Shown here: one piece after another, positions 49,290 to 57,417 of the stretch | Position numbering within the stretch: the stretch's first letter is position 1 | Layout: each line of letters begins with the position of its first letter | Assembly (NCBI GenBank): GCA_900321655.1 | Contig: ONWU01000004.1 | Span: 1-57,417, forward strand | Direction: 5' to 3' | DNA from: an uncultured Bacteroidales bacterium | Lineage (GTDB): Bacteria > Bacteroidota > Bacteroidia > Bacteroidales > UBA932 | DNA: 57,417 nucleotides | The notes under the pieces: model-generated | What the model was told of the DNA's origin: nothing | The model's input: only the letters and a program-made list of their open reading frames with translations | The model's database searches: none | Made by a program: the position numbers and the translations under genes

Positions 49290-50326
49290 TCAAACACCCA
49301 GATAATGGCTTCTTCCAGAACCTCACCCGGCCGAAGGACGGTGGTGGGGTATTCCGGATTGTTGGGGGCATCCGGAGCGTGCTGGCACTCGATGGCCACG
49401 GCATCGTAGTCCTCGTAGGGGCGGGTTTTGCCTTCCGGGCAGCCCTTGAGCCAGTTGCCGGTATACACCTGCACGGCGGGCTGGGTGGTGAGAACCGTCA
49501 TGTGGCGGCCGCTTTTGGCCCCCCAGAGCTGCGCCGCTTCGGAAAGCTGGCCGGGGGTGGCTCCGTCAATGAGGTAGCAGTTGTCATATCCCTTGCCATA
49601 TTTGAGGGCGGGGAAATCCGCTTCAATATCCTGGCCGATGGGCTTGGCTTCCACGAAATCCATGGGCGTTCCAGCCACATCCTGGGGTTCTCCCAGCGGG
49701 ATGAGGGTTTCGTCCGTGGGTAGCCACTGGGAAGCGTTGAGTTCCAGTTTGTGGCCCAGCACGCTGCCGGAAGCTTCTCCGTCCAGGTTGACGTACACGT
49801 GGTTGGTGAGGTTCACCACCGTGGGCTTGTCCGTTTCTGCGGTGAGGATGAGTTTGAGGGAATTGTCTTCTCCCCAGGTGTAGTGCGCCACGGCCTTCAG
49901 GTTGCCGGGATAGCCGGCCTCTCCGTCCTCGGAGAAGTACATGAACTCTACGGAGTCTCCGTCCACACGGCTCTCCCAAACCTTGTTCTGGAAGCCGTCG
50001 GGGCCGCCGTGCAGGTGGTTGGGACCGTTGTTGACAGGCAGGGTGTATTCCACTCCGTCCAGGGTGAACTTGCCTTTGGCGATGCGGTTGGCGTATCGGC
50101 CGGGCACCTTGCCGCAGCAGGGGCCGTCTCCGAAGTAATCCTCGGGTTTTTTGTAGCCGATGACCACATCGGCCAGCTTGCCTTCCTTGTCCGGCACAAC
50201 GATGGAAACAATGGCGGCTCCTACGCTGCAAAGCTGCACGTAGGCGCCGGAAGCGTTGGTCAGGGTGTAGAGGAAGATTTCCTTCCCGTCAGGAGCAGTG
50301 CCCCAGAGCTTTTTGGTTATAGCCAT
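49286..50326 (-). CDS. galM: Aldose 1-epimerase (galactose mutarotase)
   Basis: 346 residues from ATG 50326; upstream frame without family match was rejected. Converts beta- to alpha-sugar. Substrate and catalytic His in GPNHLHGGPDGF (near 94-105) and VNLTNHVYVNLDG (near 170-182); catalytic Glu region includes QVYTGNW near 300 and RPGEVLEE near the end. No signal peptide, so cytoplasmic. Lies 4 nt after folA, so it is expressed with the thymidylate genes rather than with galK. Confidence 0.94.
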   Translation of the reverse strand: MAITKKLWGTAPDGKEIFLYTLTNASGAYVQLCSVGAAIVSIVVPDKEGKLADVVIGYKKPEDYFGDGPCCGKVPGRYANRIAKGKFTLDGVEYTLPVNNGPNHLHGGPDGFQNKVWESRVDGDSVEFMYFSEDGEAGYPGNLKAVAHYTWGEDNSLKLILTAETDKPTVVNLTNHVYVNLDGEASGSVLGHKLELNASQWLPTDETLIPLGEPQDVAGTPMDFVEAKPIGQDIEADFPALKYGKGYDNCYLIDGATPGQLSEAAQLWGAKSGRHMTVLTTQPAVQVYTGNWLKGCPEGKTRPYEDYDAVAIECQHAPDAPNNPEYPTTVLRPGEVLEEAIIWVFD

Positions 50327-50330
50327 AGCG

Positions 50331-50825
50331 TTATCTTTTCTTGTATACGACAAATTCGAAGGAGAACCCGGTTTCCGGGTCTGTATGGGTTTCGGAGGTG
50401 CTTTCCCGTTCCCAGACGGAAGGGTCAATCTCCGGGAAGAAGACATCGGCATCCGGGAGCACCGTGTGCACGTGGGTGATGTACAGCTTGTCCATTTCCG
50501 GCATCGCGGCCCGGTACACGGAGGCTCCGCCCATAACGAAGCACTTGTCCTTTCCGGCCAGTTCGGCCTCTTTGTAAGCCTCCTCGAAGGAGTAGACGCA
50601 GGTGACCTCCGGGATAGGGTCTCCCCCCAGGTTGAGGACGATGTTCTTGCGGCCCGGCAGCGGGCGGAAGGGCAGCGAAAAATACGTGGTGCGGCCCATA
50701 ATCACAGGATAGCCTTTGGTTTGGGCCTTGAAATACTTGAGGTCTTCCGCGATGTGCCAGGGAAGTTGGTTTTTGATGCCGATGCCCCAGTTATCGGCCA
50801 CGGCAACTATTAAACATTTTTCCAT
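50331..50825 (-). CDS. folA: Dihydrofolate reductase
   Basis: 164 residues. IVAVADNWGIGIKNQLPWHI (near 6-25) with WGIGxxNxLPW, catalytic Asp/Glu position at AEDLKYFK, NADPH site IMGRTTYFSLPFRPLPGRKN, and FVMGGASVYRAAMP. Regenerates tetrahydrofolate used by ThyA, encoded one base upstream. Confidence 0.97.
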   Translation of the reverse strand: MEKCLIVAVADNWGIGIKNQLPWHIAEDLKYFKAQTKGYPVIMGRTTYFSLPFRPLPGRKNIVLNLGGDPIPEVTCVYSFEEAYKEAELAGKDKCFVMGGASVYRAAMPEMDKLYITHVHTVLPDADVFFPEIDPSVWERESTSETHTDPETGFSFEFVVYKKR

Positions 50826-50826
50826 A

Positions 50827-51621
50827 TTAAACAGCGACGGGTGCTTTGATGGCAGGCCAGGGATCGTAGCCTTCCAGGGTGAAATCTTCGTATTTGAAAT
50901 CGAAGAGGGATTTGACGTCGGGATTCAGGTGCATCGTGGGCAGCGGGCGGGGTTCGCGGGAGAGCTGCAGGGCCACCTGTTCAAAATGGTTGCGATAAAT
51001 GTGCGCATCCCCGAAGGTGTGGATGAATTCTCCGGGCTGCAGGCCGCAGACCTGTGCCATCATCATCGTGAGAAGGGCGTAGGAAGCGATATTGAACGGA
51101 ACCCCGAGGAACGTGTCTGCGCTGCGCTGGTACAGCTGGCATGAGAGTTTTCCGTCTGCCACATAGAACTGGAACAGGCAGTGGCAGGGAGGAAGTGCCA
51201 TCTTGTCCAACTCTCCGGGGTTCCAGGCACTGATCACCATCCGGCGGGAACTGGGGTTGGTGCGGAGGGTTTCCAGCACCTGTTTCAACTGATCTATGCT
51301 GCGGCCGTCGGGGGCGGGCCAGGAGCGCCACTGGTGGCCGTAGACCGGTCCCAGATCTCCGTTTTCATCGGCCCACTCGTCCCAGATGGTGACGCCGTGA
51401 TCCTGCAGGTATCTGATGTTGGTATCTCCCGCAATAAACCACAGGAGCTCGTAAATGATGGATTTCAGGTGCATCTTCTTGGTGGTGAGAAGGGGAAAGC
51501 CATCGGAGAGATTGAAACGCATCTGGTAGCCGAAAATGCTTTGCGTGCCGGTACCGGTGCGGTCTTCCTTCTTTGCACCGTTGGCGCGGATATGTCTGAG
51601 GAGGTCTAAATACTGTTGCAT
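50827..51621 (-). CDS. thyA: Thymidylate synthase
   Basis: 264 residues, the usual length. [11 protein letters not shown] near 21, catalytic Cys in [12 protein letters not shown] near 146, the [20 protein letters not shown] dUMP site near 167-186, and final APVAV. Makes dTMP from dUMP and leaves dihydrofolate for FolA. Start codon lies 5 nt after a TATTTTTG element with a well-spaced -33 TTG. First gene of thyA-folA-galM. Confidence 0.98.
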   Translation of the reverse strand: MQQYLDLLRHIRANGAKKEDRTGTGTQSIFGYQMRFNLSDGFPLLTTKKMHLKSIIYELLWFIAGDTNIRYLQDHGVTIWDEWADENGDLGPVYGHQWRSWPAPDGRSIDQLKQVLETLRTNPSSRRMVISAWNPGELDKMALPPCHCLFQFYVADGKLSCQLYQRSADTFLGVPFNIASYALLTMMMAQVCGLQPGEFIHTFGDAHIYRNHFEQVALQLSREPRPLPTMHLNPDVKSLFDFKYEDFTLEGYDPWPAIKAPVAV

Positions 51622-51626
51622 GTATG

Positions 51627-51657
51627 CAAAAATACATAGAAATCATTATCTTTGCAA
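51627..51657 (-). promoter_or_regulatory. Promoter for thyA-folA-galM
   Basis: Minus strand TTG (51655-51657), 20 nt, TATTTTTG (51627-51634), then 5 nt to the ATG. The -33 site abuts the -7 site of the opposite promoter. Confidence 0.65.
51647..51654 (+). promoter_or_regulatory. -7 element for the NSS transporter
   Basis: TATCTTTG, 43 nt before the ATG. It lies inside the thyA promoter, so the two may compete. Confidence 0.55.
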
Positions 51658-51697
51658 GAGGTGGTAGTGTATCAAACCGTCCCATCAAAAGAACGAG

Positions 51698-53059
51698 ATG
51701 AAGATAAAAAGAGAGAAATTCGGCGGCCGGATGGCCGTTATAGCCGCTTTTGCCGGAAGCGCCATCGGGCTTGGCAATATCTGGCGTTTCCCCTATCTGG
51801 TAGGAGAGAACGGAGGCGCCGCTTTTATCCTGCTCTATATAGGTTTCACCCTGTTTTTGTCCCTTCCCATCTTTCTGGCCGAATCGGCCATAGGAAGAAG
51901 CCAGCAGGTCAACTGCCGCGCGGCGGTGAGTTTCCTGGTGCCGGGACGCGCGGGAAAATGGTTCGGTTTTCTTCTGGTGCTCACCCCGCTCTGGGTGGTT
52001 TCCTACTATTCCGTGGTGGGAGGCTGGTCCCTGGATTATCTGATCCGGGCCGTGAGCCTGGACTTTGTCCGCTCCACGCCTGAGCAGCTCTCCGGAAGTT
52101 TTGAGCGCTTCATCTCGCATCCCTGGGTTCCGGTGCTGTTTCACCTGGGTTTCCTGGGGGCAACGGCTGCCGTGGTGGCCTTCGGTGTCAAGAGCGGAAT
52201 TGAGAAATTCTGCAAATGGAGCATTCCCACGCTGTTTATCCTCATTGTTCTCATCGCGGTCTATTCCCTCACCCTGCCGGGTGCCGGAAAGGGCGTGGAA
52301 TACCTCCTCAAACCCGATTTTTCCAAGGTTACGGCCCATACCTTCATAGATGCCCTGGGGCAGTCTTTCTTCTCCCTCTCGCTGGGATCGGGCATTGTCA
52401 TCACCTATTCCTCCTACGTCAAAAAGAGTGAAAACCTGATGGTTGCCGGAGTGGGAACCGCCCTCAGCGACCTCTCCTTTGCCCTTCTGGCCGGTTTCTC
52501 CATCATTCCCGCCGTCTTCTCGGCCGGAATTGAACCCGGAGCGGGTCCTACGCTCATTTTCGACACGCTGCCCTTTATCTTTTCCAACCTGGCGCAGCAC
52601 GCGCCCATTCTCAGCGCCCTGGCATCCATCCTGTTCTTTGTGGCCATTTTCATCGCGGCCCTCACCTCCTCCATCTCCCTTCTCGAGGTGGGCATTGCCT
52701 ATCTGACGGAAGACAAGGGGTTCCGAAGAGGCTGGGCCTGTGTGCTGTTGTTTGTGCTGTGCGGGGCCTTCGGAACCCTCTGCAGCCTTTCCTTCGGCCC
52801 GCTCTCGCAGGCCCGGCTGATGGGACTGAGCCTCTTCGACTTTGCCGACAGCGCCGCTTCCAATGTGTTTATGGTGCTGGGCAGCCTTATTTCGGTGATT
52901 CTGGCCGGATGGGTTATCCCTCGCAGCGAATTGTTCCGGGAACTCACCAATGGCGGCACCCAGCACGCCAATGCCCGGCTGTTTCCGGCCGTCCGTTTCC
53001 TGATCCGGTACGTGGCGCCCCTGGGCATCCTGGCCCTGATTCTGTCTTCGCTGATTTAG
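51698..53059 (+). CDS. Neurotransmitter:sodium symporter-family transporter (SNF/NSS)
   Basis: 453 residues, about 11-12 membrane helices. Helix 1 AFAGSAIGLGNIWRFPYLVGENGG (residues about 17-40, written in part) carries the unwound sodium and substrate site; SYYSVVGGWSLDYL is helix 3; TYSSYVKK and SFFSLSLGSGIVI form helix 6. Bacterial members take up amino acids with sodium. Substrate unknown. Slightly shorter than 12-helix relatives. Confidence 0.94.
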   Translation: MKIKREKFGGRMAVIAAFAGSAIGLGNIWRFPYLVGENGGAAFILLYIGFTLFLSLPIFLAESAIGRSQQVNCRAAVSFLVPGRAGKWFGFLLVLTPLWVVSYYSVVGGWSLDYLIRAVSLDFVRSTPEQLSGSFERFISHPWVPVLFHLGFLGATAAVVAFGVKSGIEKFCKWSIPTLFILIVLIAVYSLTLPGAGKGVEYLLKPDFSKVTAHTFIDALGQSFFSLSLGSGIVITYSSYVKKSENLMVAGVGTALSDLSFALLAGFSIIPAVFSAGIEPGAGPTLIFDTLPFIFSNLAQHAPILSALASILFFVAIFIAALTSSISLLEVGIAYLTEDKGFRRGWACVLLFVLCGAFGTLCSLSFGPLSQARLMGLSLFDFADSAASNVFMVLGSLISVILAGWVIPRSELFRELTNGGTQHANARLFPAVRFLIRYVAPLGILALILSSLI

Positions 53060-53082
53060 ATTCCCAGCTCTTAAAAATTTAG

Positions 53083-53090
53083 TATCTTTG
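53083..53090 (+). promoter_or_regulatory. -7 promoter element for mutS
   Basis: TATCTTTG, ending 7 nt before the mutS ATG. Confidence 0.6.
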
Positions 53091-53097
53091 TATTCCT

Positions 53098-55722
53098 ATG
53101 GCAAAAGTTGCAGAAGATACTCCTATGCTCAAGCATTACTTCGAGGTGAAAGCCCAACACCCTGAAGCTTTGCTGTTATACAGAGTGGGAGACTTCTATG
53201 AGTGCTATTCCGATGATGCCATTACGGCCGTAAGGGTGCTGGGCCTGGTGCAGACCAAGAAATCCAACGGAGACAAGGGTCCTGTGGCGATGGCCGGATT
53301 CCCACACCACGCCCTGGAAAATTACCTTACCAAGCTGGTAAGGGCCGGCTTCAAGGTAGCTGTCTGCGACCAGCTGGAAGACCCTAAGTTTGCCAAAAAG
53401 CTGGTCAAGCGAGGCGTGACGGAGATCGTTACTCCCGGCATCTCCTTCGGGGAGAATATGCTGGAAACCAAGGAGAACAATTTCCTCTGCGGCCTTACGG
53501 TAGAAAAGAATCTCTGCGGGGCCGCCTTCCTGGATGTGTCCACCGGACAGTTCCAGGTGGCCCAGGGTTCGCTGGACTATATCACCACCCTGGTGGGCTC
53601 TCTCAAGCCCCGGGAACTGGTGGTGCAGCGGGGCTATGAAAAAGGCCTCCGGGAGCGTCTCGGAGACATTTACACCACGTCCATTGACGAATGGGCCTTT
53701 GTGTTCGATGCCGCCGTGGAGCGCCTGAAGCGCCAGCTGGGGGTAGACAGCCTCAAGGGCTTCGCCATAGACCCCTTCCCGCTGGGTATCTGCAGCGCCG
53801 GCGCCCTGCTGGTATATCTGGAACAGACCCAGCACACCGGGCTGAAGAACATATGCACCATCGGCCGCATAGACGAGGCCAAGTTTGTGTGGATGGACAA
53901 GTTCACCCTCCGCAACCTGGAGGTGTTCCAGAGCGCATCGGGGGCCGACGGCGTTTCCCTGGTACAAACCCTGGACAAATGTTCCAGCCCTATGGGTGCC
54001 CGTTTGCTGCGCCAGTGGCTGGCTATGCCCATCCTGGACCTGAAGGAGCTGAACGCCCGGTATGATATAGTGGAGTATTTCACCCGGAACCCGGAAATCC
54101 TGCAGGAAACCCAGATGGACCTGGGCAAACTGGGAGACATAGAACGCATCCTGGGCCGGATGGCCACCGGCAAGGCCAACCCCCGCGAAGTGATGCAGCT
54201 GGGCCGCGGGCTTGCCCTCACGGGGCCGATAAAAACCCGCCTCACCGGCTGCGAAGCCCTGGAAAAACTGATGAGGGGCCTTCGCAACTGCGAAAAACTG
54301 CTGAAGGAAATCCAGCGCGTGATGGACCCGGAACCCGCCATCCAGATTGGTAAGGGCCCGGTCATCGGCACCGGCGTGGACGCCCAGCTGGACGAACTCC
54401 GCGCCCTCTCGTCCGGCGGCAAGGATTACCTTTTGCAAATGCAGCAGCGGGAGGCCGAAAGAACCGGCATTTCCTCGCTCAAGATAGCCTACAACAACGT
54501 TTTCGGTTACTATATTGAAGTTCGCAACACCTTCCGGGACAAGGTGCCGCCGGAGTGGATCCGCAAACAGACGCTGGTGAACGCAGAGCGTTACATCACC
54601 GAAGAGCTCAAGGAGTACGAAGAGAAGATCCTCACGGCCGAAGACCGCATCTACGCCATCGAGTCCCGCCTGTACGGGGAGCTCATCGGCCGCATCCAGC
54701 AGCAGATTCCGGACATCCAGACCAACAGCCGCATCCTGGCGAAACTGGACGTCCTCTCCGGTTTTGCCGAGCAGGCCCTCGAACGCCACTATTGCCGCCC
54801 GGAGATGAACGAGGGGAAGGCCCTGGACATCAAGGACGGCCGCCATCCCGTGATAGAAACCCTGATGCCGGCGGGAGAGGAATACGTTCCCAACGACATC
54901 TACCTGGATACCGAAAAACAACAGATCATCATTCTCACCGGTCCCAATATGGCCGGTAAGAGCGCCCTTCTGCGCCAGACGGCCCTCATCGTCCTGATGG
55001 CCCAGGCCGGCTCCTTCGTGCCTGCCCGCGAGGCGCATATCGGCTGGTTTGACAAGCTCTTCACCCGCGTGGGCGCCACGGACAATATCTCCCGCGGAGA
55101 ATCCACCTTTATGGTGGAGATGCTGGAGACAGCGATGATTCTCAATAACTTATCGGCCCGCTCCCTGGTGCTGCTGGACGAAATCGGCCGCGGCACGTCC
55201 ACCTACGACGGAATGTCCATCGCCCGCGGCATCGTGGAATTCATCCACGAGTACGGGAAGGGGGCCAAGACGCTCTTTGCCACCCATTACCACGAGCTCA
55301 ACGACTTGGAGGGCCTGTTCCCGCGTGTGAAAAACTACCACGTAACCGTGAAGGAGGTGGGCAAGGAGGTGCTGTTCCTCAGAAAGATCAAGGAAGGCGG
55401 CACGGCCCACAGTTTTGGTATCCACGTGGCCCGGATGGCCGGGATGCCCATGCCCGTGCTGGAGAGTGCCGAAAGGACGCTCCGGGCCCTGGAAAACAGC
55501 GAAAAACTGGAAGCTATCGGCGCTCTCACGCCTGTCAAGCCCCATCAGACCAAAGAGGGAAAAGTTGAAAAGGACGGTTCCCTGCAACTGTCTATGTTCC
55601 AGCTGGACGACCCTCTTCTGGAGAGCCTCCGGGATCGTCTCAAAGGGGCGGATCTCAACAATATGACGCCCCTGCAGGCCTTCGACCTGTTGCGGGCAAT
55701 GAAGGAAGAACTGGGAATCTGA
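53098..55722 (+). CDS. mutS: DNA mismatch repair protein MutS
   Basis: 874 residues. Mismatch-binding domain with Phe-x-Glu in GDFYECYSDDA (near 31-41), connector, lever and clamp domains, then ATPase with Walker A TGPNMAGKSALLRQ near 615-628, FMVEMLETA, Walker B LVLLDEIGRGTSTYDG near 691-706, and FATHYHEL. Length is usual for MutS1. Convergent with def, 8 bp between stops. Confidence 0.98.
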   Translation: MAKVAEDTPMLKHYFEVKAQHPEALLLYRVGDFYECYSDDAITAVRVLGLVQTKKSNGDKGPVAMAGFPHHALENYLTKLVRAGFKVAVCDQLEDPKFAKKLVKRGVTEIVTPGISFGENMLETKENNFLCGLTVEKNLCGAAFLDVSTGQFQVAQGSLDYITTLVGSLKPRELVVQRGYEKGLRERLGDIYTTSIDEWAFVFDAAVERLKRQLGVDSLKGFAIDPFPLGICSAGALLVYLEQTQHTGLKNICTIGRIDEAKFVWMDKFTLRNLEVFQSASGADGVSLVQTLDKCSSPMGARLLRQWLAMPILDLKELNARYDIVEYFTRNPEILQETQMDLGKLGDIERILGRMATGKANPREVMQLGRGLALTGPIKTRLTGCEALEKLMRGLRNCEKLLKEIQRVMDPEPAIQIGKGPVIGTGVDAQLDELRALSSGGKDYLLQMQQREAERTGISSLKIAYNNVFGYYIEVRNTFRDKVPPEWIRKQTLVNAERYITEELKEYEEKILTAEDRIYAIESRLYGELIGRIQQQIPDIQTNSRILAKLDVLSGFAEQALERHYCRPEMNEGKALDIKDGRHPVIETLMPAGEEYVPNDIYLDTEKQQIIILTGPNMAGKSALLRQTALIVLMAQAGSFVPAREAHIGWFDKLFTRVGATDNISRGESTFMVEMLETAMILNNLSARSLVLLDEIGRGTSTYDGMSIARGIVEFIHEYGKGAKTLFATHYHELNDLEGLFPRVKNYHVTVKEVGKEVLFLRKIKEGGTAHSFGIHVARMAGMPMPVLESAERTLRALENSEKLEAIGALTPVKPHQTKEGKVEKDGSLQLSMFQLDDPLLESLRDRLKGADLNNMTPLQAFDLLRAMKEELGI

Positions 55723-55730
55723 ACAGAGGC

Positions 55731-56369
55731 CTAGCGCCACCAGTCCGGCTTTTCGTAGGAGAAGCCCTTCCGCTCCTCCGCCCAATTTTCATTTACCATC
55801 ACCGTGTCGGCCCTGTCTGTATACAGGATGCCGTCCAGGTGGTCACATTCGTGCTGGAAGATGATGGCCGAATAGCCCTCCACCTTTTCGGTGACGGGGG
55901 TGCCGTCGGGCTTTACATAACTGATCTGCACACGCGGATAGCGGCGTACGATGCCGCGGTAGGGAGGCAGGGAAAGGCAGCCCTCGGGGCCGGGCACCTT
56001 TTCTCCCAACAAACTGTCTATCTGGATGTTGAGGTAAGGTTCAATGGGCTCTCCCGGCTTGTCGTAGCGCATCACCAGAATCAGCCGGCGGTTGATGCCG
56101 ATCTGCGGAGCCGCAATTCCCACGCCGTCCTGGGAAGGGTCCGTGAGGGTGCGGTACATTTTGTCCAACAGGGTTTTCAGCGGGGCCGATTGCAATAGCT
56201 CCGGTTCCAGATTCTGGCTGGGGGCGCGGAGAATGGCGCTGTCCTGGGGCATCACGCATACGTACATCACGGAGTCTGAGCGCTCGATGATGGTTTTTTC
56301 CCACGCCGTCCAGCCGCGGGGGGCAGTGCAGCCAACGGCCAGAAGCAGAAATAAGACGATTTTCTTCAT
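55731..56369 (-). CDS. Peptide deformylase with lipoprotein signal peptide
   Basis: 212 residues. Deformylase motifs are complete: GVGIAAPQ (82-89), EGCLS (129-133, metal Cys) and HECDH (173-177, metal His pair). The unusual part is the start, MKKIVLFLLLAVGCTAP, a lipoprotein signal with Cys14, followed by a 30-residue linker. Ordinary deformylases are cytoplasmic and start close to the catalytic fold. Either an exported deformylase-like enzyme or a mis-sorted reading; the ATG is supported by a TAnnTTTG element 5 nt upstream. Export of active enzyme is inference. Confidence 0.9.
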   Translation of the reverse strand: MKKIVLFLLLAVGCTAPRGWTAWEKTIIERSDSVMYVCVMPQDSAILRAPSQNLEPELLQSAPLKTLLDKMYRTLTDPSQDGVGIAAPQIGINRRLILVMRYDKPGEPIEPYLNIQIDSLLGEKVPGPEGCLSLPPYRGIVRRYPRVQISYVKPDGTPVTEKVEGYSAIIFQHECDHLDGILYTDRADTVMVNENWAEERKGFSYEKPDWWR

Positions 56370-56374
56370 AGGGT

Positions 56375-56382
56375 CAAAGATA
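56375..56382 (-). promoter_or_regulatory. -7 element for the deformylase gene
   Basis: Minus-strand TATCTTTG, 5 nt before the ATG; supports the start codon that includes the signal peptide. Confidence 0.6.
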
Positions 56383-56393
56383 GTAATTTTTCG

Positions 56394-56401
56394 TATCTTT
56401 G
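56394..56401 (+). promoter_or_regulatory. -7 element for the glycosyltransferase gene
   Basis: TATCTTTG, ending 6 nt before the ATG, in a 38-bp divergent gap. Confidence 0.6.
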
Positions 56402-56407
56402 TAGGTT

Positions 56408-57417
56408 ATGAAGAGAGTTTTAGTCATTGCATATTATTGGCCTCCGTCCGGAGGCTCCGGAGTACAGCGCTGGGTTAAATTTGTCAAATACCTGCCTTCC
56501 GAGGGCTGGGAACCAGTAGTCTTTGCCCCGAGAGGAGCGGATTACCCCATCCGTGATACCTCCCTGAATGCGGAAGTCCCTGCTTCTGTGGAGGTGCTGA
56601 GGGGCCGTATTTGGGAGCCCTATGCGGCATACCGCCAGCTCCTGGGTGGCAAGGATGCCAGTACCCAGGTGACGGAGATTTCTTCCGGAAAAAAGACGGC
56701 CAAGCAGAAACTGGCCCTGTGGATCCGGGCCAATCTCTTTGTGCCGGATCCCCGCGTGAGCTGGGTGAAGCCTTCCGTAAAAACGCTGCAGAAATACCTG
56801 AAGGAACATCCCGTTGACGCCATCGTCACCACCGGTCCTCCGCATTCGGTGCACCTGATCGGCCTTCGCCTGCACCAGCTCACGGGAACGCCCTGGATTT
56901 CGGATTTCCGGGATCCGTGGACCCGGATGTATTACCTGAAATACCTGCCGATGCTGTCTTCCACCCGCCGGTCCCTTCAAAAGATGGAACAGGAAGTGCT
57001 GGACCAAAGCACCGCCGTATTAACCTGCACCCCTATGGTACAGGAAGACTTCCGAACCCGGACAAAAACGCCGGTTGAGTGCATTACCAACGGCTTCGAC
57101 GAAAAGGATTTTGCCGGAGAAGCCCCCAAGGGAGACGGTCTTTTCAACATCACCCACACGGGCCTGTTGGCGGCCGACGGCAACCCGCAGGAGCTGTGGA
57201 AAGTGCTGGGAAGGCTGGCGGTTTCCGTGCCCGGCTTCCGGGAAGAGTTGCGCATCCGCCTGGTGGGAAAAGTAGATCAGGAGGTGCTGGATTCCCTGGC
57301 GGCAGCCGGTCTTTCGGAGAACGTGGTTGTGCTGGGGCCCCAGAAGCACGCCCAGGCCGTTTGCGAGCAGCGCAGCGCATCCCTTCTGCTGCTGCCTCTC
57401 CGCAATGACGAGCAGTA
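56408..57417 (+). CDS. Glycosyltransferase of GT4 type, 3' truncated by window end
   Basis: 336 residues visible from ATG 56408, open to the last base. The N-terminal Rossmann part MKRVLVIAYYWPPSGGSGVQ (the PPSGGSG loop is typical of GT4 enzymes) is followed by VDAIVTTGPPHSVHLIGLRL, WISDFRDPWT near 180, ITNGFDEKDF near 222-231 and the start of the nucleotide-sugar domain (NITHTGLL, RIRLVGKVD). Probably adds sugar to a surface polysaccharide or lipid; the acceptor is unknown. Confidence 0.9.
   Translation, partial: MKRVLVIAYYWPPSGGSGVQRWVKFVKYLPSEGWEPVVFAPRGADYPIRDTSLNAEVPASVEVLRGRIWEPYAAYRQLLGGKDASTQVTEISSGKKTAKQKLALWIRANLFVPDPRVSWVKPSVKTLQKYLKEHPVDAIVTTGPPHSVHLIGLRLHQLTGTPWISDFRDPWTRMYYLKYLPMLSSTRRSLQKMEQEVLDQSTAVLTCTPMVQEDFRTRTKTPVECITNGFDEKDFAGEAPKGDGLFNITHTGLLAADGNPQELWKVLGRLAVSVPGFREELRIRLVGKVDQEVLDSLAAAGLSENVVVLGPQKHAQAVCEQRSASLLLLPLRNDEQ

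Overview
The window looks like chromosome from an uncultivated, fairly GC-rich, gut-type member of the Bacteroidales. The evidence is a SusC/SusD pair, a probable type IX secretion tail, PorV-like barrels, a Bacteroidota-type arm-binding integrase, few purine-rich ribosome sites, and about eighteen matches to the Bacteroidota -7 promoter element TAnnTTTG. Family calls rest on motifs read by eye; no database was searched.

Layout. 2-5146: 3' end of a non-ribosomal peptide synthetase (A-T-C-A-T-reductase) that should release a peptide aldehyde. 5159-6343: hflX. 6345-22318, all on the minus strand: a PorV-like barrel, a secreted subtilisin, a SusC/SusD operon with two surface lipoproteins, sdhB and sdhA (no cytochrome subunit beside them), a secreted Ntn-type hydrolase and ruvB. 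22319-22573: an AT-rich divergent gap with in-phase DnaA-box-like repeats. 22574-33068, all on the plus strand: mfd, coaX, an outer-membrane protein, a TPR protein, lptC, a PpiD-like chaperone and ychF.

33048-40740 is a 7.7-kb integrated element. It sits in the last codons of ychF and duplicates them at its far end with synonymous changes only. It carries an integrase, a probable excisionase, a RepA-like ATPase, iteron-like repeats with a long palindrome, a BT4734/VirE-like primase, a chain of genes overlapping by ATGA, several unknown genes, and a likely small hairpin RNA. It uses ATA, CTA and TTA codons much more than its neighbours. No relaxase is recognisable.

40741-43528 holds two inverted arrays of a 19-nt palindrome (GTACATACC-N-GGTATGTAC). 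They flank a secreted EEP-type nuclease/phosphatase gene and, 12 nt after it, a tyrosine transposase of the REP-associated (RAYT) type with a long C-terminal extension. This is the most unusual arrangement in the window.

43529-57417: galK, a CpXC protein, a large protein with a HExxH motif, propeller and probable barrel, a thioredoxin-like lipoprotein, thyA-folA-galM, an NSS transporter, mutS, a peptide deformylase with a lipoprotein signal, and the start of a glycosyltransferase. At nine genes the TAnnTTTG element ends only 3-7 nt before the start codon, which predicts leaderless or nearly leaderless mRNAs.
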